A stretch of DNA of 29,210 nucleotides from Fomitopsis serialis (GCF_022376445.1 NW_025955418.1:1-29210), one strand, 5' to 3'. Positions 10,780-21,281 are shown, counted from the stretch's first letter. The notes: generated from the sequence alone by a model not told the origin. A program made the numbers and translations.

Positions 10780-11165
10780 ATGCTCGGGCACTCACCCATC
10801 TGCTCTCGCTCACCCGCTTACCCGCCTGCTCACCCACTCGGCGGCCGCTTGGTCACCTGCCAGCCGATTTGCCAGCGCGACCGTCTGCTTATCCGCGCGC
10901 CCGTCCGCCTATCTGCCCGCCCACGCGCCCATTTGCCCGCCCATGCGCCCGTTTGCCCGCCCATGCGCCCGTTTGCCCGCCCATCCGCCCGTTTGCCCGC
11001 CCATGCGCCCGTTTGCCCGCCCGCTCGTGCATGCGCCCGTCTGCCCACTCGCCCACGCGTCCGCCCAGTCGCCCGACTATCCGCCCACGTACTTGCTCGT
11101 CGATTTATCTGCTCGCCCGCTTGTCTGATCCTTGTTCACCTACTCACCCATAGCTTTCTAGCCCG
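10780..11165 (+). repeat. C-rich low-complexity block with short tandem units
   Basis: Degenerate CCCGCCCATGCGCCCGTTTG units repeat several times around 10915-11025. The block is C-rich on the plus strand, opposite to 9411-9880, so the two face each other across about 900 bp. Composition matches the arm arrays without being a copy of them. Confidence 0.75.
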
Positions 11166-11312
11166 CCCGATTATCCGTACAGCCTCGCCCCTGCGCTTGT
11201 GTTGGTTCACGTCTGTTTAATACATGTATAGTATATAGTTTTGAACAATAGAATCACATAGTGTGCATTATGAAACATGTTGCTTCGTGTCTGGTCAGTG
11301 GTGGGCTGAGCA

Positions 11313-11448
11313 TCTGACATACGGTCTGACATGGTCTGACGGCTCTGAGGAATCCGTCTGACGATAAAATCTCGCGAAAATCGCAGGTCATGAGGGCTGA
11401 AAATCTGAAGCGATCTGAGGCGATCTGAAGGCTTCTGAAGGCTTCTGA
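11313..11448 (+). repeat. Phased TCTGA motif array
   Basis: TCTGA occurs at 11313, 11325, 11335, 11344, 11357, 11404, 11414, 11424, 11434 and 11444. The last five are spaced exactly 10 bp apart (TCTGAAGCGA, TCTGAGGCGA, TCTGAAGGCT twice, TCTGAAGTCC), about one turn of DNA. It lies about 280 bp beyond the stop of the unknown gene at 11729. It could be a protein-binding array or a plain microsatellite. Confidence 0.8.
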
Positions 11449-11728
11449 AGTCCCTGACAGACAGATTGCACAAGTTACTGATGCGGCTAAGCGCGACGTG
11501 TATATTCTGCGAAGCGGAGGTTACAAGCGTATTTACAAACACATATTCGTACGGAACAGATACACGAGTAACTCGAGAGCAAGGATAGCGAAATTGATAG
11601 CAATGTTGACAGCGACAGGATAGACATACTGGAGGAACAACAACGAACGTACCGTACCGCGCGGAGACATGACGAGCGTTTCAATCACGATCTGGCGGAG
11701 AGCTGGCTGAGAGGTAGGGTGTCCCCAG

Positions 11729-13869
11729 CTAGTCTCCGGGCTCCTCGTCTGCCGTGTCCATGTACACAGCCGAGCTCCCTTCACCGCGCTCCTCATCATC
11801 GTCAGCCATGCGCGCAGTCGAGCCTGAGCCCCCGTCACCGCGAGGTGCAACCACTTTAGCACGCGGGCGCCGAGGGCCCTTTCTAGCAGTGCCTCCAACG
11901 CTTTTCTCCCGGTGGCCCGCCGCAGAGAGCGCGTTCTGCGCACGCTTCCGATTATAGCGGTTTAGACTGTCTTCCAAGGCCAACCCCATGGTCAGACCCT
12001 TCATGGACACGGCGAAGCGCGTGGGGAAGGGATCCGGTTTGTTGCCGGCCACGTACGTACGGCCATCCAGCGGAATGACTTCGTCATTGTACGCGTTGAG
12101 ACGGTATAGAGCCGTCTCACGCGCACCCTCTCGAGCGTGATCAATCAAGTTGTCGATGAAACCCTCGACGTCCTCGAGTGTAATCGATGTCTTCGTCAAC
12201 CTGGGCCAGAACACGTCTTTGAAGTAGGTTTGATCTGCTTCAGACGCTTCGTGTACAGCCGGCCACCACAAATCTTTGGCCTGATCGAGCATCATCACCT
12301 CCGCCATCGAGCAAACCAGTTTGTCGAGGACCTCGCGAAAGCCTTCGAGGAACGTGATGCGTTGTTCTCGAAGCCGGGCGGTGTTGTATTCTCGCTTGAT
12401 GGGCTTAATGTGAATAGAATCAGTTGATCGCGTCAGTGCTTCAAGACGAGAGGAAGACCCACGATGGCTATACCCTTCTTGATGAACTTGGACATGGACC
12501 AACGCTCATCGATGCCCCTCTTCAACAGAGCCATCTGCGTGGTGTTCTGTACGTCCACGTTGAACCAGGCCAGCTCTATCGCCCCACAGAATACGTGACC
12601 TCCCGCGCTCCAAGGCCCTACGCCGGATATGACCTCGTTGTGCAGTGAGTGCTCCTGCGCGTACCGCTGGTCGTCGTATACCAGGTCGCGTTCCTGTACT
12701 TTCAAGCTTTTGTCGGTGGGGGCCCCGTAGATCGGGTACTCTTCAGCATTGAGGCAGCACAGGAAGGACATCCGGATGTCTCCTTGGCCGCTGAGGTGTC
12801 GTTTTGCGGCGTAGTAGAGCTGGGGAACTCCTAGTGTTAGCATAACAATAGACACCGATGTCGCACTGCTACAACGCGTACTCACCTTACGCAAAGCCTT
12901 CCTGAAATGCTGAGACTTCGACGCCTCTAATAAGCCCATCGGGTACTTTCCGACCGTCGTCGCTAGGCTTATGACGGAGTCTGGAACGGTGAGTTGTTTG
13001 ACCTCGCCAGGGACTGGGTGATTGGATGCCGTTTGTAAGACCGCCATGAAGAATCGTTGCAAGAAGCGGGGTGGCATATAGATGCCCGTCTGGATCCTGA
13101 TCAGGTCGATGAATGCGTTTACCAGGGCCTCGTGAAGGAAGGACGGCGTGGTCATGCTGAGAGTGTGTGCTGCTTGGTCATAATAGTACCTGTAGTGACG
13201 CTCTTCAGTGATTAGAACGACAACCCCTACCCTAGCGTACGCACTTGACAAACAATAAGTCCGAATGCTCCTCCTTGATCGCTGCCTGTAGCTGCTCCCA
13301 ATCCTCCTCCGTGAAATCCTCGACTAGCTGTGTGTAGACGTTATGTTACGCTTGCCCTAGACTGAGAAGCAGAGGATGGGACGCACCAGATCGATGTCGC
13401 GAACGTATGGAAAACCCGGAGCCGAGACCAAGCTGCCGAAGGCCTTGTGGACCACAGCTGGATAGGTGAGCTGATGTTGCTCCTCTGTGGCCTTGTCCTC
13501 CTCGACCTTGCGATCAGGAGTATCTAAGACTGCCGGTCGGGTGAGGCGTCCAATAAACGGCAAGACCGAGGCTGTTCACTTACCTGGGCCCTTAGATTTC
13601 TTACGGCCAGCGCTACGGTCGGCCGCCCCAAGTTGAGCTACTCAAATGATCAGTTTTCCGTACCCTCGTGATGTAGGCTATGCGTTCTCACCTGGGACTG
13701 GGCACTGAGAAGCGTTGTCTGCTTCGAGTTGAATCTGATTGAGAGCACGGTCTTCAGGTGTACCCTTGCGAGTGTTGCTGTCCCCTCTACCCGTCGTGCG
13801 AGAGTGGGAACGAGAAGGGGAGGGACGAGCAGACGGCGCACGCTGCAGTACAAAGTGAGATGTAGACAT
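11729..13869 (-). CDS. Unrecognised multi-exon gene in the transposon core
   Basis: A chain of exons joins in consistent phase from an ATG at 13869: 13692-13869, 13584-13637, 13387-13529, 13245-13327, 12886-13189, then 12819 down to about 12450, and a last exon to the stop at 11729. The final junction is ambiguous: a GTGGGT donor with a TTAAG acceptor keeps the phase. The product is about 610 residues. The N-terminus is basic and disordered; the middle has a YPAVVHKAF...DIDLLVEDF block, then YYYDQAAHTLSM and GGHVFCGAIELAWFNV; the C-terminus has a basic RKGPRRPRAK patch, suggestive of DNA binding or nuclear import, and an acidic tail. I do not recognise the family. It is divergent from the transposase across about 870 bp and on the same strand as the dioxygenase, so it may be a cofactor for transposition or for the dioxygenase. 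Confidence 0.6.
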
Positions 13870-14132
13870 CGATGGCTACAGGGGGCCTACAAAGGCAGAC
13901 TGCCAAAGTTTGGGCGAACCCTGGCTGCCTGGTTGCTGACTCATGGCGGACCCTCGTGACTACGGTACGGAGGCCGAAGTCCTCTTGTTCTGCAGTACGC
14001 AGCCCCCTATTCCGTACCTCTAGCATGCCGAGCTGTCCGCCACTGGTCTGGGACACCCACCGTGCCACCGCCGGAAGCCACCACGTTCCGCGTACTCTCT
14101 CTGCGCCGCGATATGCTCGAACGTCATCTGAA

Positions 14133-14150
14133 CGTACGTACATACGTACG
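14133..14150. promoter_or_regulatory. Palindrome 8-2-8 in divergent promoter
   Basis: CGTACGTA and TACGTACG flank a 2-nt spacer (CA). The spacing is like that of the second palindrome 140 bp downstream, as for sites of a dimeric DNA-binding protein. Confidence 0.4.
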
Positions 14151-14290
14151 CCCGCCACCTCTAATCGCTTGCAGCCAGGGCCGGCGCGAGCGTGGGATAG
14201 CTGTAGCGCCGCGGCGATTTTCTCGCGCTACGGCATCAGATCGCATCGCTGGTTTTATGCCGCCGGGTAGTACGAGGGCGTCGGAACGCA

Positions 14291-14310
14291 TGGCAGGCAA
14301 CTGCCTGCCA
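14291..14310. promoter_or_regulatory. Palindrome 9-2-9 next to a TATA box
   Basis: TGGCAGGCA and its complement TGCCTGCCA are separated by AC. The palindrome ends 6 bp before TATAAAGG at 14317-14324, a position suited to an operator or activator site for the transposase promoter. The role is inferred from position only. Confidence 0.4.
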
Positions 14311-14316
14311 GTCGAT

Positions 14317-14324
14317 TATAAAGG
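14317..14324 (+). promoter_or_regulatory. Possible TATA box upstream of the transposase
   Basis: TATAAAGG lies about 410 bp before the transposase ATG at 14736. A 5' untranslated region or a further upstream exon would fill the gap. Confidence 0.35.
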
Positions 14325-14735
14325 ACTCACCGCTCTAATATCCACGTTCGATGCACAGGAATTTGCCCAGATATAACCGTGTGATCTGGCAGAGCAAGGG
14401 TGTCTGATCAGCAGCGCAATAACCGTTAAGGAAGACTCACAGCTCGCCGCAGTGCGCAGAGGGTACCTTTTTCTCTCTCAAGGGGCCTTACTAGGTTGAA
14501 GACAAGAGGAACGCTGCAGAGCGCCCAGCAGGGCCAGGATTGCTTCCGTACGCGCGTATATTCCCGCGCCCGCTCGAGCGTCAACTGCTTGACAGTTAGT
14601 ACAAGTTCAATTAAGATGGCCGGTTTTTCTTCGCCCCTCCCCGAAAAAAAGCCTCCTCTGCGTGTCCCTGTGAGTGCTTGCCTCATCCTCCGCCTTGCTG
14701 TATTAAATCGACCGCGCAGTTCTCATATCAGCATC

Positions 14736-17700
14736 ATGGGCAAGAAGAGAACAATCGAAGAGCTCCTCGGCGACACTTGTGGTGCTTGCAATAGGCCGTT
14801 CAAGTCCACGAAAAGCCTCATGGCCCACCAGTCGTCAAGCCAGCAATGCGCATGGTACAAACGCGGAAAATTGAAAGAGGCATTCAGGTTTCCGGACGCC
14901 AGGGGAGACGAAGGTGAAGACGTACCAGCTGTTGAGGGAAGGTGCGGAATTCTCTCTTCTACAGATGAAGAAGAATTATGACGCTCATTTTATTCAATCA
15001 GTTCTGGTGGCAGAAGTGACTATGCAAGCAATCAAATAGCCTCTGGATCCGGTAGCGGCAGGCGGTCGCGGTCTATGTCAACTCCCAGCGTGCCTGAAGA
15101 AGACGATGGTTTGTCTTCAGTTTATGACTTCTTGGAAGTCTGTGCGCCAAAGCCACCGGACCCAGTGCGAGCAGGCGAAGCATCAAGTTCTACGTCGAGA
15201 CAGTCAACACCGCATCGAGCAGGTAGATCGCTAGACGACAACGAGGATACAAGGGTGGTGGTGGAAAATATGGAGGCAGGAACGGTAGCTTACACAGACG
15301 AAGAGGTGCGCAGAGAATGGCTGAACTCGAGAGCAGGCGGACCGGATGTTCAAGCCGGTACGTTCCATGAATTTGATGAATAATCCATTGCTTATTAAAA
15401 GACTACGCGGCAGGCGACCCGGATGCTGAGTCGGAGTCTAACCCCTGGGAGCCCTTCGAGTCAGAAATGGATTGGCGGTTTGCTTCCTGGGCTGTTCAGG
15501 AAGGGCTGAGCCAAGGCTCCATAGATAGGGCCTTGGAAATACCGGGTGTGAGTTTGCGTATCTGCTTCATGTCTTTGTGCTACATTACTTACGTGCTTGC
15601 GATTGTAGTTTCGAGAGAAGCTAGGGCTGTCATATCACAATAGTCGATCATTACTTCAACGCGTGGACTCTTTGCCCGAGAGGGCCGAATGGCACGAACG
15701 GTGGCTCACCTTCAAAGACCGTCCAAAGGAGAAGCATCTCGTCCAATACCGAGATATCATTCAAGCCATTCGGACCCTCCTGGGCAACCCTGAGCACGTC
15801 GGTCAGATAGTCTATCGACCTCGACGAATTTTTTCAGACGCATCTCGCACCCACCGTATCTACAACGAATTTTTTCAGACGCATCTCGCACCCACCGTAT
15901 CTACAACGAAATGTGGACAGGACGCTGGTGGCATGCTGTCCAGGTGAGTAAATGACCCATCTATTCGGACTAGAACTAAATAATTTGCAGAGTCTACTAC
16001 CCTCCGGCAGCGCAGTAGCACCCGTCATCATTGCTACCGACAAGACACAATTAACACAATTCTCTGGCAACAAATCAGCCTACCCCGTTTATCTCACACT
16101 AGGCAACCTCCCTCGCGCCCTGAGACGCAAACCCTCTGAGCACGCATGCATCCTCATAGGATACTTGTCCGTGGACAAGATCAGCTCTGAGGGAATCACT
16201 AAGCGCAAACAGCGCGCCCTCGCGCAGCAGCTTTTCCATGAATCCGTGCGCCTTATCCTCGAGCCTTTGATTGAGGCAGGCAAGACCGGGATCGACGTTA
16301 CTGGAGGTGACGGCGCGGTTCGGCGAGTGCACCCTATACTCGCCGCGTACGTTGCTGATTACCCTGAGCAATGCCTAGTGGCATGCTCGAAATACGGCAC
16401 CTGTCCGAAGTGTCAGCATCCCGAAGAACTCCTCGATTCTCCGTCTCCAGGCACACCTCGCACTTCAATGTGGACCCTGGATGTCCTGCGCCGTGCAAGT
16501 GAGCAATCCAGCGGTAACAAAGACTCTCCGGCCTACGTGCGGGCTTGCAACGAACTCAACGTGTCGGGTTATATCGTGCGTCCGTTCTGGCGCGATCTCC
16601 CCTATACCGACATCAACGCGTGTATCACGTCTGATGTGCTTCACCAGCTCTACCAAGGCGTGTTCAAGCACGTCGTCGAGTGGTGTACAGAGCTCGTCGA
16701 CGAGCGCGAGCTCGACCACCGCATCCGCTGCCTTCCGCCTTCATTCGGCACTCGCCATTTCAAGAATGGCATTTCGGCGCTGTCTCAAGTCTCCGGTTCC
16801 GAGCGCAAGCACATGGCTAGCATCCTGCTAGGGTGCTTGGTAGGAAAACTACCCAAGGACGTCATCCTGGCCTTCAGAGCCCTCCTCGACTTCATCTACT
16901 TATCGCAATACCCCACGCATGACGACACGACCCTCCAGTATATGGAGGATGCCCTGAAGACTTTCCACAAGCACAAGCACGTCCTAGTGGATATTGGCGT
17001 ACGTGACCATTTGAACATCCCTAAATTCCATTCTTTGCTCCACTACGTCGAATGCATCCGAATGCTAGGTACTACAGACAACTACAACACCGAGGCCTTC
17101 GAACGGCTGCACATCGACTATGCGAAGAATGGATGGAGAGCGTCGAATCATCGTAACGCTCGACCGCAGATGGTGCGTTGGCTGGCACGCCAGGAGAAGA
17201 TGGTGATGCTTAGCTCATCTGTTCGACGCCGACTGCCCTTCGACTCGTCTGAGGCTTCAGATGACTCAGACCCGGATGCCTCGGACTTCGACAGGCCATC
17301 TACACACAACGCTCGCATCAAGCTACCCAAGTACCCTACAGTCCCCCTTCAGGCCCTCAACCAAATCGCTGACAGACACAATGCCCCTGGTTTCACACAT
17401 GCTCTCGCTCAATATATCTATGCTCTCAAGAATGGACGTCCGCTCACCAACGCCCAGCTACCGGATGCTGTCTCCAACATGCCGTTTCGCAACGTAGATG
17501 TTTTTCACGGCTTCAAATTCGCGCCTGCGTCTCTCTCTGACGCTGCAGAGACGGACGCGATCAAGGCGAAACCGTCTACAGCAACGCAGCCTAGCCGCTT
17601 TGATACTGCAATCATCCTCCGGGACAACGACGCAGAAGCCACGGGCTTGCAGGGTACGCCTTCAATCTTACTCATCACGCTGACAATAAACTCACTCTAC

Positions 17701-18107
17701 CTTTAGGAACTCGGGTGGGACGCATCAAGGTCATATTCAAACTACCTACGGACATACGAGACCCGAGAACGCTGCGCCCCCTACAAGCTCCAGCAGATTG
17801 GGCGCGGCAAGGGCCGTTAGCCTACGTTGAGTGGTTTTCGAACTTGGCGCACAGTGCCGACCCCGTTCACTTGATGTATTCTGTACATAAGGCACCGCTC
17901 AGATCCAATGGCTTGCCGCTAGGGGAGATAGTACCAGTTAGTACAATACGGCAGTCATGCCAACTCATTCCGAGTTTTCCTGGTTCAATAGGTGGCAAGC
18001 CTGAGCACATACCTGTCGACTGGGATTCACATACGGTACTGGATAAAGCTACGAAGTTCCTACTCAATAATTGGGCTACTAAATATGCTTACCAAACCCT
18101 CTGGTAA
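14736..18107 (+). CDS. Plavaka-type DNA transposase, frameshifted by a 41-bp duplication
   Basis: Six exons join in phase: 14736-14941, 15002-15357, 15402-15547, 15609-15943, 15991-17653, 17707-18107. Introns are 44-61 bp with GT-AG ends. Without the duplication in exon 4 the length is 1022 codons including the stop, an exact multiple of three. Domains in order: an N-terminal zinc finger (CGACNRPF...H...C, residues about 17-45), a disordered acidic Ser-rich linker, then the Plavaka core with NPWEPFESEMDW, VIIATDKTQLTQFSG, CPKCQHPEELLD, SDVLHQLYQGVFKHVVEW and TEAFERLHIDYAKNGWR, and the C-terminal block ending LLNNWATKYAYQTLW. The likely RNase H-fold acidic residues are D in ATDKT, D in SDVLHQ and E in TEAFE. 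Exon 4 carries an exact 41-bp tandem duplication that shifts the frame in a conserved block, so this copy should yield no full-length enzyme. The stop is about 205 bp from the right arm. Confidence 0.88.
15825..15906 (+). repeat. 41-bp tandem duplication inside the transposase
   Basis: The unit 15825-15865 is repeated exactly at 15866-15906. With one unit the frame reads through RIYNEMWTGRWWHAVQ into the next exon; with two it shifts and ends at a stop near 15947. The first copy creates a GT...CAG stretch of 23 nt whose removal would restore the frame with a net gain of six residues, but 23 nt is shorter than known fungal spliceosomal introns. Confidence 0.9.
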
Positions 18108-18312
18108 TAGTGCTTGTACGTAGAACAGTTGTTACTTGGTACTCATACATAACTTCATATACGCCTAAGCTGAGGCTCACAATCCTACGCTCACTTGTAT
18201 TGAGCTTGTGCATTGCGAGTTACGATTCAAGTGCAGCGGTTTCACACAACAGAATTTAATTATTATCCTATGTCAACAGAACCCTACGATACATAGTACG
18301 TAGCCAGGCGTG
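18108..18312. other. 3' flank of the transposase up to the right arm
   Basis: AT-richer unique sequence with no gene; presumably the transposase polyadenylation region. It does not resemble 5120-5320 on the other side of the core, so the arms end without shared inner flanks. Confidence 0.5.
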
Positions 18313-18744
18313 CTATCGGAATAGTACAAGTCGTGTGGACGAAGGTAATGATTTATACAGAACTTCTAAGTAGCCGGATCCAGGACGCGCGCCCGGGCCG
18401 CGATTCATCGGTGGCTCAGCGCTCAGCGCTCAGTACTTGCTCTTGATGGTCGCGACCTTCAACACCGATGCCTCCCACCTCCTGTTCCGCCGCATCGCGC
18501 TCCTCTCTGTGCTGAATGTCCACCGCTAGTCTGCAGCCAGCATGGTCTCCTTTAACTCACACCCCGAGGAGAACCTAGCGCATCCGGTCCACCTCGCCCC
18601 CGACCACAGCCACCCGCACGCAAGCAAGCGGGTAGGTGGGCAAGAAGGCGACCGGGCACACGAGCGGGCGGCCGAGCGGGTGTGAGGGCTGCTGAGCGGG
18701 CGCCCAAACGGGCGAGTGGACGGCGCGAGCGGGTAAGTGAACAA

Positions 18745-20554
18745 ACAAACAGATGAGCGGATGAGCTGACAAGAAGGTGAGCGGGCAGGTGGGCGGACCG
18801 GCAGACGACATTACAGCAGGCGACACCACACACCCACCGCGAGCGTGCGTAAACGGCCGACGAACACGCAGGCAAACGGCGGGCGGGCGGACCCACGAAC
18901 AGGGAACGCCATGCACGTCGACCGCGAGCGTCCAGGGCGAATGCCCTGCATGCAAGCGCAGCCGACGAACGGGACGCGTGCGAGCTCATGACCGCGAGGA
19001 GGACGGTGAGGACTGCAGGTGCGGGCAACGAGCTCGATGAGCTGACGAGAAGACGAGTGGGCGGGTGGGCAGACCGGCGGACGACGTGACAGGCAGGTGA
19101 TACCGCACACTCACTGCGAGTGCGCTGGGCTAATGCGCAGTACGCAGACGCGGTGGGCGAACGCAGACGCAGGCACGTACGCGGGCGGGAGACCGGGCAG
19201 GCAAGCGGTATCGCGAGCGGATGGGCGGGCAAGTGCGAGGGTGCGTAGGCGGGCGGACGGGCAGGAGAGAGGGCAGACGAGCGGATGGACGAGCAGGCGG
19301 GCAGATAAGCAGACGAGAGGGGGTCGGCGTGCAGGCGGGCGGTGCGTGAGCAAGCAAACAGATGAGCGGATGAGCTGACAAGAAGGTGATCGGGCAGGTG
19401 GGCGGACCGGCAGACGACATTACAGCAGGCGACACCACACGCCCACCGCGAGAGTGCGTACACGGCCGACGAACACGCAGGCAAACGGCGGGCGGGCGGA
19501 CCCACGAACAGGGAACGCCATGCACGTCGACCGCGAGCGTCCAGGGCGAATGCCCTGCATGCAAGCGCAGCCGACGAACGGGACTCGTGCGAGCTCATGA
19601 CCGCGAGGAGGACGGTGAGGACTGCAGGTGCGGGCAACGAGCTCGATGAGCTGACGAGAAGACGAGTGGGCGGGTGGGCAGACCGGCGGACGACGTGACA
19701 GGCAGGTGATACCGCACACTCACTGCGAGTGCGCTGGGCTAATGCGCAGTACGCAGACGCGGTGGGCGAACGCAGACGCAGGCACGTACGCGGGCGGGAG
19801 ACCGGGCAGGCAAGCGGTATCGCGAGCGGATGGCGGGCAAGTGCGAGGGTGCGTAGGCGGGCGGACGGGCAGGAGAGAGGGCAGACGAGCGGATGGACGA
19901 GCAGGCGGGCAGATAAGCAGACGAGAGGGGGTCGGCGTGCAGGCGGGCGGTGCGTGAGCAAGCAAACAGATGAGCGGATGAGCTGACAAGAAGGTGATCG
20001 GGCAGGTGGGCGGACCGGCAGACGACATTACAGCAGGCGACACCACACGCCCACCGCGAGAGCGCGTACACGGCCGACGAACACGCAGGCAAACGGCGGC
20101 GGGCGGACCCACGAACAGGGAACGCCATGCACGTCGACCGCGAGCGTCCAGGGCGAATGCCCTGCATGCAAGCGCAGCCGACGAACGGGACTCGTGCGAG
20201 CTCATGACCGCGAGGAGGACGGTGAGGACTGCAGGTGCGGGCAACGAGCTCGATGAGCTGACGAGAAGACGAGTGGGCGGGTGGGCAGACCGGCGGACGA
20301 CGTGACAGGCAGGTGATACCGCACACTCACTGCGAGTGCGCTGGGCTAATGCGCAGTACGCAGACGCGGTGGGCGAACGCAGACGCAGGCACGTACGCGG
20401 GCGGGAGACCGGGCAGGCAAGCGGTATCGCGAGCGGATGGGCGGGCAAGTGCGAGGGTGCGTAGGCGGGCGGACGGGCAGGAGAGAGGGCAGACGAGCGG
20501 ATGGACGAGCAGGCGGGCAGATAAGCAGACGAGAGGGGGCCGGCGTGCAGGCGT
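18745..20554 (-). repeat. 609-bp tandem repeat array, right arm (about 3 units)
   Basis: Mirror of 2880-4687, G-rich on the plus strand. The unit starts recur at 19110, 19719 and 20326 (minus strand), spacings of 609 and 607. The 607 comes from two separate 1-bp deletions, near 19830 and 20097, which break the long open frame that is continuous in the left arm. Confidence 0.9.
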
Positions 20555-20727
20555 GTCCACACGTCGACGGCGAGCACGCGGGGCAAATGCCCCGCGTGCA
20601 AACGCAGCCGACGAAGGGCCAGTTGTTTATCTGTAGTAGACTGTTTTTACGAAGAATATACATCCTACGATCCTGCACCATCACACGCCGCTTGTCACCG
20701 CGCTCCTAGCCCTTGCAAGCACCTCCG

Positions 20728-21281
20728 TTACGCTGTGGTGGAGGGCGATGATGAGCGTTCAGCGCTCTGGTTGCGCGATCGCTCTTCATCCTTGCACTGT
20801 CTTTTCTTGATCTTGGGGGTCGTTAGGTCAGCTGGAGCGGACCGTTTGGTAGACCCTGAAGAGCGAGAACTGGACGGAGGCTGGTGAGATCCCTTAGGCT
20901 TGTTGACAGGCTTCTGGCAGAGTACGACTTAGCACCGCTGCTTAATTCGTGTCCATGATGAGCAAACATACTCACTTTCTTAGATTTTCTAGTGCTCTTT
21001 CTCTTGCCCTGCTTGGCCGAAGACAAACTGGACGCAGTAGTCAGGGCTTGCTCTGACTTGTCTTCGTCGTCCGAAGAGACGAGGTCAATGACGACCCGTT
21101 TCTTGACGTGTGGCGGCGGAGAGCGATCAGAGTAGTCCTTAGTGTTGAGATACCCGCAATAAACCAGACCGTCTTCGTCGAGCTTGGCCTGGTGGACCAA
21201 GCTCTTCCCGATGTCTACGCGGTGGAACCCGACGTATTGGACATCCTTGTCTTCGGGGCAAGGGCTGTTCTTGGTTTGCAT
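20728..21281 (-). CDS. Small basic nuclear-type protein with SUMO-interaction-like motif (right-arm copy, intact)
   Basis: Exon 1 is 20976-21281 (102 codons) and exon 2 is 20728-20913, joined across a GTGAGT...CCAG intron of 62 bp in phase 0, giving 163 residues. Near residue 70 lies VVIDLVSSDDEDKSE, a hydrophobic core followed by Ser and acidic residues, which is the pattern of a SUMO-interacting motif. After it come basic stretches (QGKRKSTRKSKK, KIKKRQ) and a charged, Ser-rich tail, suggesting a nuclear, disordered protein. The N-terminal half has VQYVGFHRVDIGKSLVHQ and is unrecognised. A strong splice acceptor just 5' of the ATG suggests another exon upstream. The gene lies inside the arm and points toward the core. 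Its left-arm copy is frameshifted. Confidence 0.5.

Larger units (their letters stand above)
8649..11312. other. Gene-free stretch between dioxygenase and unknown gene
   Basis: About 2.7 kb with no exon chain I can support. It contains the presumed 5' region of the dioxygenase (8649-8800, AT-rich), two low-complexity blocks of opposite strand bias (listed separately), and between them 9900-10750 of mixed GC-rich sequence with small internal repeats of ACCGGTACGA/ACCGATATGA type. Open frames here are short, overlap on both strands and have the Arg/Pro/Ala composition expected from C-rich repeats. Confidence 0.6.
13870..14735. promoter_or_regulatory. Divergent intergenic region of unknown gene and transposase
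   Basis: This 866-bp stretch separates the two divergent start codons. It carries two short palindromes and a TATA-like box (listed separately). Open frames such as 13872-14270 have no start context or composition that I would trust. Confidence 0.5.

Noticed and set aside
12137..12427. 96-codon plus-strand frame inside the unknown gene
   Set aside because: It is the complement of a well-supported exon on the minus strand.
13872..14270. 132-codon plus-strand frame in the divergent promoter
   Set aside because: It has no supported continuation or motif, and it lies in the 5' intergenic region of two better supported genes.
15854..15876. 23-nt intron that would rescue the transposase frame
   Set aside because: It keeps the arithmetic but is shorter than any fungal spliceosomal intron I know of; kept only as a testable possibility.
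14736..18107. Transposase considered as a KDZ (Kyakuja-Dileera-Zisupton) type
   Set aside because: The NPWEPF, SDVLHQLYQG, TEAFERLHIDYAKNGWR and NNWATKYAYQ blocks are those I associate with Plavaka transposases; KDZ-type cysteine clusters are not seen.
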